This document shows, piece after piece, positions 1 to 7,179 of a stretch of 64,000 bases of DNA. The stretch's first letter is position 1. Every line of letters begins with the position of its first letter. The translations under genes and the position numbers were made by a program. The stretch is from an uncultured Flavihumibacter sp. (GTDB lineage Bacteria > Bacteroidota > Bacteroidia > Chitinophagales > Chitinophagaceae), in the NCBI GenBank assembly GCA_902168105.1, contig CABHOY010000076.1:41766-105765 (forward strand), written 5' to 3'. The notes under the pieces are model-generated. The model ran no database searches and was not told the DNA's origin. It worked only from the letters and a program-made list of their open reading frames with translations.

Positions 1-205
1 TTTATATTTACGTTAACCTGTGATATGATTTATTAAAATAATGCCTGTAAAGTCGACGCGTTGACCACCTTACATCAACAGTGAACTTCTTAAAAATAAT
101 CCATTATTTACAGCAAATCATTGAAACATATCTAGTATATTTCTTAAATATTTTACATTATTCAAGCAATTGCAATTTTAGTTACCAATACATTCAATTG
201 TTTGC

Positions 206-213
206 TATATTTG
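206..213 (+). promoter_or_regulatory. Bacteroidota -7 promoter box for adk
   Basis: TATATTTG matches the Bacteroidota -7 consensus TAnnTTTG and lies 27 bases before the adk start codon. I do not see a convincing TTTG -33 box at the usual spacing. The rest of bases 1-205 is AT-rich and shows no gene. Confidence 0.5.
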
Positions 214-240
214 CAATCTTGCTAAAGTCTTTTTAAACAC

Positions 241-831
241 ATGGTCAATATCATTTTATTTGGCCCTCCCGGTAGCGGAAAGGGCACTCAGAGTGCTAAC
301 CTGATTAATAAATTTGGACTCATCCACCTGTCCACCGGCGATCTATTGCGCAGTGAGATCGAAGCCAAAACACCATTAGGCCTCGAAGCCAAAAAGGTGA
401 TGGACCAGGGTATACTGGTACCGGATGAAGTGGTGATCGGCATGATCAGCTCCAAACTGGATGCCAACCCGGATGCAAGAGGTTTTATTTTCGATGGGTT
501 CCCACGTACTACCGCACAGGCAGAAGCACTGGATAAATTACTGTCCCTGAAGAAAACTGCTATTTCTAACGTGCTGGCGCTGGAAGTACCTGAGGATGAA
601 CTGATCTCCCGTTTGCTGCACAGAGGGACCACCTCCGGCCGTACAGATGATGCCAACGAAGATGTTATCCGTGCCCGTATTGTGGAATATCACAATAAGA
701 CCGCACCTGTCGCCGACCACTATGCCAAATACGGTAAGTTCAAAAAGATCAAGGGAGAAGGCTCCGTTGAAGAAATTTTTGAGCGCCTGAGCAAAGAGAT
801 CGAAAGCCTGCTGGTAGAGGAAAAAGTATAA
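241..831 (+). CDS. adk: Adenylate kinase
   Basis: Cytoplasmic adenylate kinase of 196 residues that interconverts ATP + AMP and 2 ADP. The P-loop GPPGSGKGT is at residues 8-16, the AMP-binding LSTGDLLR at 30-37 and the DGFPR motif at 85-89. The LID region is short and lacks the four-cysteine zinc site, as in the short form of the family. Length is normal (about 190). It is followed by a long hairpin terminator, so it is probably transcribed alone from the TATATTTG promoter just upstream. The gene order adk-obg is common in Bacteroidota. Confidence 0.97.
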   Translation: MVNIILFGPPGSGKGTQSANLINKFGLIHLSTGDLLRSEIEAKTPLGLEAKKVMDQGILVPDEVVIGMISSKLDANPDARGFIFDGFPRTTAQAEALDKLLSLKKTAISNVLALEVPEDELISRLLHRGTTSGRTDDANEDVIRARIVEYHNKTAPVADHYAKYGKFKKIKGEGSVEEIFERLSKEIESLLVEEKV

Positions 832-852
832 TTTCCCACTCTTACATATTTC

Positions 853-931
853 AAACGCAAAGATTGTAAGTAAGCATTTTAGCGCGTTATGCGTAGTTAA
901 AATGGCTGAACTTAACGATCTTTGCGTTTTT
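853..931 (+). terminator. Long hairpin terminator after adk
   Basis: The arm AAACGCAAAGAT at 853-864 pairs with ATCTTTGCGTTT ending near 929, followed by a T-rich tail. A second nested stem (CATTTTA with TAAAATG) lies inside, so the whole element folds as one long, interrupted hairpin. It separates adk from obg. Confidence 0.7.
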
Positions 932-986
932 ATATTTAACGCTCCCCTCTTTTGGGGGTGTTAATATTAAGCATAAATCAAATACT

Positions 987-1997
987 TTGGAAAGAGGCAA
1001 CTTTGTTGATTTCATAAGAATCTTCGTTAAATCCGGTAAGGGAGGGGCAGGTAGTGCACACTTCATGCGTACTAAATATAACCCGGAAGCAGGCCCTGAC
1101 GGCGGTGACGGCGGACGTGGCGGGCATATCATCCTGAAAGGGAATTCCCAGCTATGGACCCTCCTGCACCTTCGCTGGTATAAGAACGTTGTGGCGGAAG
1201 ATGGCGGTAACGGTCGTGACAATAACAGTACAGGCCGTAACGGGGATGATGTCATCATTGAAGTACCACTGGGTACCCAGGCATTTAACGAGGAAACCGG
1301 TGAAATGGAGGTTGAGATCCTGCACGACGGAGAAGAAGTGATCTGGATACCAGGTGGACAAGGTGGACGTGGAAATAACTTTTTCAGATCTGCTACTAAC
1401 CAGGCCCCTGATTACGCCCAACCAGGTATGCCGGCCATAGAAGGCTGGAAAGCACTGGAACTGAAAATGCTGGCTGATGTAGGGCTGGTAGGATTCCCGA
1501 ATGCGGGAAAGTCGACCCTGCTGTCAACCATTACTGCTGCAAGGCCTAAAATAGCCGATTACGCGTTTACCACCCTGACCCCTAACCTGGGTATGGTGCC
1601 TTACCGTAATGACCGCTCATTTGCCATTGCCGACCTTCCGGGGATCATCGAAGGAGCCCATGAAGGAAAAGGTCTTGGACACCGTTTCTTACGTCATATT
1701 GAAAGGAATTCCGTTCTCCTGTTCCTGATCCCGGCAGACAGCCAGGACCATCGGAAAGATTTCGACATCCTTCTGAACGAACTGGAGCAATACAATCCTG
1801 AATTGCTGGATAAACAATTCCTGCTGGCCATCAGTAAGAGCGACATGCTGGACGATGAGCTGAAAGAAGCGATCGCTGCAGAACTGCCGCCTAATATACC
1901 ACATGTGTTCATCTCTTCAGTGACCCAGCAAGGGCTGTCAGAACTGAAAGACATGTTGTGGCAGGCACTGAACAGTAATACAGAAGGTAAAAATTAA
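987..1997 (+). CDS. obg: GTPase Obg (ribosome assembly)
   Basis: Obg-family GTPase of 336 residues that acts in 50S ribosomal subunit maturation and growth control. The glycine-rich OBG fold occupies residues 1-160 (SGKGGAGSAHF near the start). The G domain follows, with GFPNAGKS at 169-176, DLPG at 216-219 and SKSD at 283-286 as the G4 motif (Ser replaces the usual Asn or Thr). The start codon appears to be TTG at 987, because the conserved NFVDF sequence begins only five codons in and no ATG or GTG precedes it closely. A small C/G-rich hairpin lies at about 943-958 in the leader. No C-terminal OCT extension is present. Confidence 0.95.
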   Translation: MERGNFVDFIRIFVKSGKGGAGSAHFMRTKYNPEAGPDGGDGGRGGHIILKGNSQLWTLLHLRWYKNVVAEDGGNGRDNNSTGRNGDDVIIEVPLGTQAFNEETGEMEVEILHDGEEVIWIPGGQGGRGNNFFRSATNQAPDYAQPGMPAIEGWKALELKMLADVGLVGFPNAGKSTLLSTITAARPKIADYAFTTLTPNLGMVPYRNDRSFAIADLPGIIEGAHEGKGLGHRFLRHIERNSVLLFLIPADSQDHRKDFDILLNELEQYNPELLDKQFLLAISKSDMLDDELKEAIAAELPPNIPHVFISSVTQQGLSELKDMLWQALNSNTEGKN

Positions 1998-2047
1998 AAA
2001 AAGGACCCGGAGTTGAACAGACGATTGTCACATTCAGCTCCGGGTCC
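1996..2047 (-). terminator. Hairpin terminator between obg and the collagen-like gene
   Basis: GGACCCGGAGTTGA at 2003-2016 pairs with TCAGCTCCGGGTCC at 2034-2047. Read on the minus strand, the hairpin is followed by an uninterrupted T run, so it terminates the minus-strand lipoprotein gene. It may also stop obg transcription. Confidence 0.75.
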
Positions 2048-2083
2048 CTCATATATCGTTTAGGACGTTCCGTTAGGACACGA

Positions 2084-2671
2084 TTAATTCTTTAGCCCCA
2101 GATATTTCTGCACTTCCTTATAGTTGTTCCAGTCGATCTTAGCCTTACGCGCTGCGGTACCACCCGGTATCAAAACATACCTGTATTGCTGGAATTTTAC
2201 ACCGGCCTGATTCTGTACAGTACTGGCGTCAACATTGGCATAAAGGTCAATGGTATTGAGATAGAACACCGGACTCACACTAAACAAGGTATAGACATCG
2301 AAATACGGTAAAGGGGCAATAACCGGGTCATCTGCACTATTGAGGTTGAAGTACACTTTGATCTCACCGGTGGCCAGCATATCTGCATCAATGCCAGGCA
2401 CGTCTATAGTGGTAAAGTAACCGATGGTATCAATACTTTGATCAGCATTGTGAATGGTATCAGGCTCGTATGCCACATCCAGCCAATCAGAATAGATCAC
2501 ATTAGCGGTACCTTCAGGACCACCGGGACCAGCAGGACCTCCAGGACCAGCGGGGCCGGCAGGGCCAGCGGGACCAGCAGGACCTGCATCTCCATCTTTA
2601 CCACATGACACGGCTAATAGAGTAAAAGCCAATAGAAGGCAGGAAATAATGTTTAAGGACATTCGTTTCAT
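2084..2671 (-). CDS. Collagen-like repeat lipoprotein
   Basis: Predicted lipoprotein of 195 residues. A signal peptide ends in a lipobox with Cys23 (LAVSC). It is followed directly by ten Gly-X-Y triplets (residues 24-53, mostly GPA and GPG), a short collagen-like segment encoded by a 9-bp tandem repeat. Residues 55-195 form a globular domain that I do not recognise, with a few aromatic strands and no cysteine. Bacterial proteins of this layout are usually surface lipoproteins in which the collagen stretch trimerises the globular heads. That role is inferred here. A strong terminator follows the gene. Confidence 0.8.
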   Translation of the reverse strand: MKRMSLNIISCLLLAFTLLAVSCGKDGDAGPAGPAGPAGPAGPGGPAGPGGPEGTANVIYSDWLDVAYEPDTIHNADQSIDTIGYFTTIDVPGIDADMLATGEIKVYFNLNSADDPVIAPLPYFDVYTLFSVSPVFYLNTIDLYANVDASTVQNQAGVKFQQYRYVLIPGGTAARKAKIDWNNYKEVQKYLGLKN

Positions 2672-2876
2672 AGAGTGATTTTTTCGTTTTATGAATTGGA
2701 TACTGTTTACTGCATGGTATAACTAGTGCTCAAAAAAGAATAGACAGTGTAAGCGCTACAGGGGCCGCAAATCTAACAATATATGTTGCTACACTTTACA
2801 GAATTATTACGTTACACTAAATATACAAAAGAAACGGTGGTTTTAAATATCTTAGGGAATAGAAATTATTCATGTC

Positions 2877-3596
2877 ATGAATGAACGTTCTATGGAAAAT
2901 CCCCTACCGGAAACTAACCCGTTAAATGCCCGCCTGCGGGAGAAACTGGAGAAGACCGGCTCCCTGAAAGGCCGGTTGAAAGCTGAATTCACTTCTACCC
3001 TGCTTCTTTCTTTAAGCTGTATCAGAACGCGTGATAACAGATCCATGTTACTGTGGGACTTCGATTATCCGTTACAGAAAGCCATCAGGGACTACATGGA
3101 AGTATGCGCTCCTGATACGGCCGTTCTCGAAGTGGATATAGACCTGACCACAGATACTTTTCACTATTCATACCTGAACAAGGCCCAGCAACAGCAACTT
3201 AAACTAGCAGCAGCTAAGCAGGCGGAAAAGGAAGAACGCCAGCGGCAGCTGGACCGGAAAGCACTGCTGGCGGCTGATATTGAACCATTCGGCACTGAAC
3301 TGGCCACTAAAGTGGCGGATGCCCTTCATCATGGCAGCATAGGACACAACCACCGGGACTATTGCGGGATGGGCCTGGAGTACCGGGATGGGCTATACTG
3401 TTATGGCTCTTTATGGGATGGTGGTATGGATAAACCAACACAGTCGTTTGCCGACAAACAGGCTTTTATCAACTGGTTAAGTAAACAATCCAATGCGTCC
3501 CTCGCTAATCTTAATGCAGAACAGTCGATCTACTGGGGCAACCAGGTTATTACAAGGGACAGGCTTCAACAATTTCTCACTTTCGGCGGAGCATAA
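2877..3596 (+). CDS. Unknown 239-residue protein
   Basis: I do not recognise this protein. It has no signal peptide or membrane segment. The N-terminal half is charged and helical. A Gln/Lys/Glu-rich helix at about residues 100-128 looks like a coiled coil. The C-terminal half (about 135-239) has many aromatic residues, with GLEYRDGLYCYG, a FINWLSKQSNASLA stretch and a final ITRDRLQQFL. Codon use looks like the neighbours. It stands alone, about 200 bases from the divergent lipoprotein gene. Alternative start: the Met four codons later. Confidence 0.75.
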   Translation: MNERSMENPLPETNPLNARLREKLEKTGSLKGRLKAEFTSTLLLSLSCIRTRDNRSMLLWDFDYPLQKAIRDYMEVCAPDTAVLEVDIDLTTDTFHYSYLNKAQQQQLKLAAAKQAEKEERQRQLDRKALLAADIEPFGTELATKVADALHHGSIGHNHRDYCGMGLEYRDGLYCYGSLWDGGMDKPTQSFADKQAFINWLSKQSNASLANLNAEQSIYWGNQVITRDRLQQFLTFGGA

Positions 3597-3647
3597 ATCT
3601 CCTCTATACTTTTCATCCGGTGCCAACGGATAAGATACCGGTTCGAA

Positions 3648-3734
3648 TTAATGCCAGAACAGGTTCCACTGCAATTTGTCCCGATCAGTCGCGCCACTCA
3701 ATGCAGCCGTAACAGTACGCTTAAAATCATACAT
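3648..3734 (-). CDS. Possible 28-residue micro-ORF
   Basis: A short reading frame starts MYDFKRTVTAALSGATDR and ends LFWH. It lies 25 bases downstream of the micro-ORF at 3760-3882 on the same strand. I recognise no family. It may be a genuine small peptide or a remnant of a longer gene. Confidence 0.2.
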   Translation of the reverse strand: MYDFKRTVTAALSGATDRDKLQWNLFWH

Positions 3735-3759
3735 GAAACCCCTCACGTACGATAGCTCT

Positions 3760-3882
3760 TTATCCTCGTAGATTCAACTCGTCCCTTCTCCGCAGTTGTT
3801 TGTCCTGTCTTTGTAGTAGAGTTCGTTGGGCATTGCAGGCAAACAAGGTAACTCCTGCCGCCAGCAGTATTGCATATCGCAT
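3760..3882 (-). CDS. Possible 40-residue lipoprotein-like peptide
   Basis: Starting at the ATG ending at 3882, this encodes 40 residues with a hydrophobic leader and a lipobox-like LFAC (Cys15). A short strongly charged tail rich in Arg and Gln follows. The frame stays open upstream to 4011, where it runs into the palindrome and gives hydrophobic, low-complexity sequence, so the longer start is unlikely. No Shine-Dalgarno is evident. It could be a tiny lipoprotein or chance. Confidence 0.3.
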   Translation of the reverse strand: MRYAILLAAGVTLFACNAQRTLLQRQDKQLRRRDELNLRG

Positions 3883-3980
3883 AGGAATATTCTCTATCAG
3901 ATAAAGAAAGATATATATATCAGCTAACCCGTCACTCATTAAGGCCCCGATAAGTGCGTGAAAAGGCAGACGTTTTTCGA

Positions 3981-4075
3981 ATAACCCATATATAACCCGT
4001 ATATAAGCCATATATAACCCATACCTTTTAGATATGGGTTATATATGGCTTATATACGGGTTATATATGGGTTAT
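3981..4075. repeat. Perfect 43-bp inverted repeat
   Basis: Bases 3981-4023 are the exact reverse complement of 4033-4075, separated by a 9-base loop. The arms consist of alternating 11-bp units of the type GGGTTATATAT and GGCTTATATAC. A cruciform or very stable hairpin could form. No T run follows on either strand, so it is not a simple terminator. Confidence 0.95.
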
Positions 4076-4090
4076 ATATGGGTTATATAC
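4036..4090 (+). repeat. Five tandem 11-bp units
   Basis: Five contiguous 11-bp units run from 4036: GGGTTATATAT, GGCTTATATAC, GGGTTATATAT, GGGTTATATAT, GGGTTATATAC. The first four largely form the right arm of the palindrome; the array continues 15 bases beyond it. The unit length is close to one helical turn. Confidence 0.9.
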
Positions 4091-4251
4091 CTTACAACAC
4101 ACTAGTAGTAAGCCTTTCAGGCTATTACAAAAACGGCTCTATTTTATAGCTGCTTGCTTTTAAGGTTATTACGTATTAACTATGTAGTATATGTCAAAAA
4201 ACGGACAGGGAGAAACGGAGAGATCCGGTGAGGTTAGTAGGGGTGGGGAAA

Positions 4252-4289
4252 CAAAAAGAAAACCACTGGCAATGTTATTACCAGTGGTT
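4252..4289 (-). terminator. Terminator of tRNA-Thr
   Basis: AACCACTGG at 4261-4269 pairs with CCAGTGGTT at 4281-4289. On the minus strand it is followed by a T-rich tail. It lies 14 bases beyond the CCA end of tRNA-Thr. Confidence 0.8.
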
Positions 4290-4303
4290 CAATTACGTTT
4301 ACA

Positions 4304-4379
4304 TGGAGCCAACCATGGGATTCGAACCCACGACCTACAATTTACGAAACTGTTGCTCTACCGGCTGAGCTAGGTTGGC
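4304..4379 (-). tRNA. tRNA-Thr (anticodon CGT)
   Basis: A complete 76-nt cloverleaf on the minus strand. The acceptor stem is GCCAACC/GGTTGGC, the D stem GCTC/GAGC and the anticodon stem ACAGT/ATTGT with one G-U pair. The anticodon loop is TTCGTAA, giving CGT, which reads ACG threonine codons. The T arm has TTCGAAT and the CCA end is encoded. A hairpin terminator follows. Confidence 0.93.
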
Positions 4380-4432
4380 AATACAGTTAACGCAATAATA
4401 GTCCTTTTACCTGCAAGGTAGCAGCGGTACTG

Positions 4433-4744
4433 TTATAACAGTCCGCCTAAAGGTCCCAGCATGCCGCCGGCGATTCCCTTCATTTCAGATTCCCAGGCGT
4501 TTTCTGCATTTTTCAGGGCACGGTTCAATGCTGTGATCAGCAGATCTTCCAGTTCTTCCTTGTTATTTTTTTCCAGCAGGCGTTCTGCTATGTCAATACT
4601 TTTCACCTCACGATTACCGGTCACAACTACCTTAACAGCACCGTCTCCAGACTCGCCGTCAACGGTGATAAGGGCCAGTCGTTCTTTACTTTCTTTCATT
4701 TTTGACTGCGCTTCCTGCAGTTTTCCAAATAGATCTCCGAACAT
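4433..4744 (-). CDS. ybaB: YbaB/EbfC family nucleoid-associated protein
   Basis: Small DNA-binding protein of 103 residues, normal for the YbaB/EbfC family, which forms dimers that bind DNA and help organise the nucleoid. It begins MFGDLFGKLQEAQSKMKE, the typical helical start, followed by a beta-strand core (DGAVKVVVTGNREVKSIDI) and a C-terminal helix (LEDLLITALNRALKNAE). It ends with a Gly/Leu tail. There is no dnaX or recR neighbour. It diverges from the FAD oxidoreductase gene across 56 bases. Confidence 0.92.
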   Translation of the reverse strand: MFGDLFGKLQEAQSKMKESKERLALITVDGESGDGAVKVVVTGNREVKSIDIAERLLEKNNKEELEDLLITALNRALKNAENAWESEMKGIAGGMLGPLGGLL

Positions 4745-4800
4745 GGTTAGTTGATTTAGGCCGCGAAGATATTCCTCTTTTCTTTATCTTAACAGCTTAA

Positions 4801-6057
4801 ATGTACAGGATGTTGGAAACAAAAGTATGTATTGTTGGCGCCGGCCCTGCCGGAGCTGCGGCAGCCCTCCAGCTGGCGCAACTTGGTATTGAATGTATCG
4901 TAGTTGATAAAGCCGTATTCCCGCGTGATAAGGTTTGTGGAGATGGACTAAGTGGAAAAGTAATTACTGCTCTGAACCGGATCGATCCTGCCATTGCAAC
5001 CCGACTGAAAGAAGCCAATTTCAAAGTGAATAGCTGGGGCGTTACGTTTGTTTCTCCGGGCAGACATAGCCTGGACGTTGGCTATCGCCCGGACTATAAC
5101 AGCAATAACAATGGCCATAAGGAAACTCCCATTGGCTATGTATGCAAACGCATGGACTTTGATAATTTCCTGGTAGATGAGATCAAACGCCGGCCAGAGA
5201 TCAAACTGCTGGAAGGTGTGACCATAGATAAGTACGAACTGAAAGAAGACGGCTATATCGTATCTGGCAGTAACGGTTTCCAGGTAAAGGCACAACTGCT
5301 CATCATCGCGAATGGCGCGCATTCCTCCTTTACAAAGGAAGTGGCTAACATCACAATGGAACCGAAACATTATGTGGCCGGCATCCGCGCTTATTATAAA
5401 AATGTAAGCGGCAATAATGCTGACAATTTCATTGAACTGCACTTCCTGAAAGGCCTCCTTCCTGGCTACTTCTGGGTTTTTCCACTGCCGAACGGAGAGG
5501 CGAACGTGGGTGTAGGCGTACTTAGTGAAGCGGTACGCAAAAAGAAAATGAACCTGAAGAAGTCCATGCTGGACATCATTGCCAATGATCCTGTATTCAA
5601 AGAGCGTTTCAAAGACGCCGAACTGGTAAGCAGCATCGATGGTTATGGCCTGCCGCTGGGTAGTAAGGTAAGGGTCATTTCCGGTGAGCGTTATATGCTG
5701 GTAGGAGACGCTGCTTATCTTATTGACCCTTTTACTGGCGAAGGTATAGGCAATGGCCTGTATTCCGGCCGTATTGCTGCATTACAGGCAGCAGAAGCAC
5801 TGAAGGCAAATAACTTTTCTGCTACACAGTTTGCGACCTATGATGCAGAGGTATACCGTATCATGGGGCCAGAGCTGAAACTGAGCCACAGACTGCAGAA
5901 GCTTATCAAATACCCATGGTTGTTCAATATGCTGATGAAAGTGAGCAGCCGTAACAAACAATTGCAGGAGTTATTGTCTTGTATGTTCTATGAGGTGGAC
6001 CTGCGCAAAAAGCTGGCAAAGCCCTCGTTTTATGTAAAATTGTTATTAAACCGATAG
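4801..6057 (+). CDS. FAD-dependent oxidoreductase, geranylgeranyl-reductase family
   Basis: Flavoprotein of 418 residues. The dinucleotide-binding motif GAGPAGAAAALQLAQLG is near residue 13, an Arg-Asp-Lys-x-Cys-Gly-Asp segment near 43, and the second FAD motif VGDAAYLIDPFTGEGIGNGL near 303. This layout is that of the geranylgeranyl reductase / p-hydroxybenzoate hydroxylase-like family, which reduces or hydroxylates lipid-like substrates. The true substrate cannot be read from the sequence. Its stop codon overlaps the next start (TAGTG), so it is translationally coupled to the DUF2891 gene. An alternative start is the ATG at 4810. Confidence 0.85.
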   Translation: MYRMLETKVCIVGAGPAGAAAALQLAQLGIECIVVDKAVFPRDKVCGDGLSGKVITALNRIDPAIATRLKEANFKVNSWGVTFVSPGRHSLDVGYRPDYNSNNNGHKETPIGYVCKRMDFDNFLVDEIKRRPEIKLLEGVTIDKYELKEDGYIVSGSNGFQVKAQLLIIANGAHSSFTKEVANITMEPKHYVAGIRAYYKNVSGNNADNFIELHFLKGLLPGYFWVFPLPNGEANVGVGVLSEAVRKKKMNLKKSMLDIIANDPVFKERFKDAELVSSIDGYGLPLGSKVRVISGERYMLVGDAAYLIDPFTGEGIGNGLYSGRIAALQAAEALKANNFSATQFATYDAEVYRIMGPELKLSHRLQKLIKYPWLFNMLMKVSSRNKQLQELLSCMFYEVDLRKKLAKPSFYVKLLLNR

Positions 6058-7163
6058 TGAAGAAAACACTTATTCTTATATCCCTGGTAACTGGTTTCCT
6101 GATGTCATCTGCATCCGCACAACAGGCTTTTTATACACGCAAGACCAATGGCTTGCTGGACCTCACGCCCCAGGGCGCGGCCCATCTTGCTGAACTGCCC
6201 CTACGTTGCATGCAGCAGGAATTTCCATATAAAACGGGCGTCGTCTTTTCAGACAGTACACTTGTTACAAGTCCGAAAAACTATCATCCGGCATTCTACG
6301 GCTGTTTTGACTGGCATAGCAGCGTACATGGCCACTGGATGCTGGTCCGTTTGCTGAAGTCATTTCCTGGTATGCCAAAGCAACAGGAGATCATTACCAA
6401 ACTATCGCAGAACTTAACGGCAGAAAATATCATTAAAGAGCAACTGCTCTTTAAGAATAAAGAGAACAAAGGTTTTGAACGTATCTATGGCTGGAGCTGG
6501 CTGCTACAACTGCAACGGGAGCTTCTCACCTGGAATGATCCGCTGGGTAAGCAACTGGCTGCCAATGTACAACCACTGGCTACTCAATTCTCTAAAGCCT
6601 ACATAGATTTCCTGGAGAAACTCGTGTATCCCATTCGCGTGGGTGAGCATACCAACCTCGCATTCGGGTTGTCTCTTGCATGGGACTATGCCGCTACCGC
6701 GAATGATACTGACTTGCAACACGCTATCCGTAAGGCGGCTATGCGCTTCTATGCAGCAGACAAGAACTGTCCTGTAGCATGGGAGCCTGGTGGCTACGAC
6801 TTCCTCTCTCCCTGCCTGGAAGAAGCAGACCTGATGTGGCGTATTCTGCCCGCAAAGGAATACCAGACCTGGATCAAGGCATTCCTGCCTGAATTATTCG
6901 CAAAGGAGCTGACCGTATTCAAAGTTGCTGAAGTGAAAGACGTCACTGATGGTAAACTGGTACACCTGAATGGTCTGAACCTGAGCAGAGCATGGTGCCT
7001 GTACGGTATTGCACGGCATGTAACGGAGAACAGGACAGCGATCCTGCAGTTGGCAAACCTGCACCTGGAATCGGCCATTCCACATGTAGCCAGCGGCGAC
7101 TATGCCGGCGAACATTGGCTGGCATCCTTTGCTGTGTATGCGCTGACCACAGAAAATAACTAA
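6057..7163 (+). CDS. Secreted DUF2891 family protein
   Basis: Exported protein of 368 residues starting at GTG 6057, which shares one base with the previous stop. The signal peptide ends at about residue 21 (SSASA-QQ). The rest matches the DUF2891 pattern: FYGCFDWHSSVHGHW near 81, a GWSWL segment near 145, HTNLAFGLSLAWDYA near 198, CPVAWEPGGYDFLSPCLEEADL near 238, and HLNGLNLSRAWC near 303. The His/Trp-rich alpha-helical layout suggests an alpha/alpha-barrel enzyme, perhaps acting on glycans. The function is unproven. It lies in a run with the flavoprotein and the transglutaminase-like protein. Confidence 0.85.
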   Translation: MKKTLILISLVTGFLMSSASAQQAFYTRKTNGLLDLTPQGAAHLAELPLRCMQQEFPYKTGVVFSDSTLVTSPKNYHPAFYGCFDWHSSVHGHWMLVRLLKSFPGMPKQQEIITKLSQNLTAENIIKEQLLFKNKENKGFERIYGWSWLLQLQRELLTWNDPLGKQLAANVQPLATQFSKAYIDFLEKLVYPIRVGEHTNLAFGLSLAWDYAATANDTDLQHAIRKAAMRFYAADKNCPVAWEPGGYDFLSPCLEEADLMWRILPAKEYQTWIKAFLPELFAKELTVFKVAEVKDVTDGKLVHLNGLNLSRAWCLYGIARHVTENRTAILQLANLHLESAIPHVASGDYAGEHWLASFAVYALTTENN

Positions 7164-7179
7164 CTGTCTTTTTATCTCT

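Larger units (their letters stand above)
3597..4303. other. Gene-poor region downstream of tRNA-Thr
   Basis: About 700 bases between the unknown protein gene and the 3' end of tRNA-Thr contain no convincing full-length gene. They hold two minus-strand micro-ORFs (3648-3734 and 3760-3882), a perfect 43-bp palindrome with an 11-bp tandem array (3981-4090) and the tRNA terminator. The AT-rich palindrome and broken coding potential suggest an old insertion or a decayed locus next to the tRNA. Confidence 0.5.

Noticed and set aside
3641..3650. A GGTTCGAAT match to the tRNA-Thr T loop as a possible attachment site
   Set aside because: Only nine bases match, the motif is palindromic around TTCGAA and is common by chance.
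4191..4373. Plus-strand reading frame of 60 residues
   Set aside because: It runs antisense through the tRNA-Thr gene and its terminator, and has no family features.
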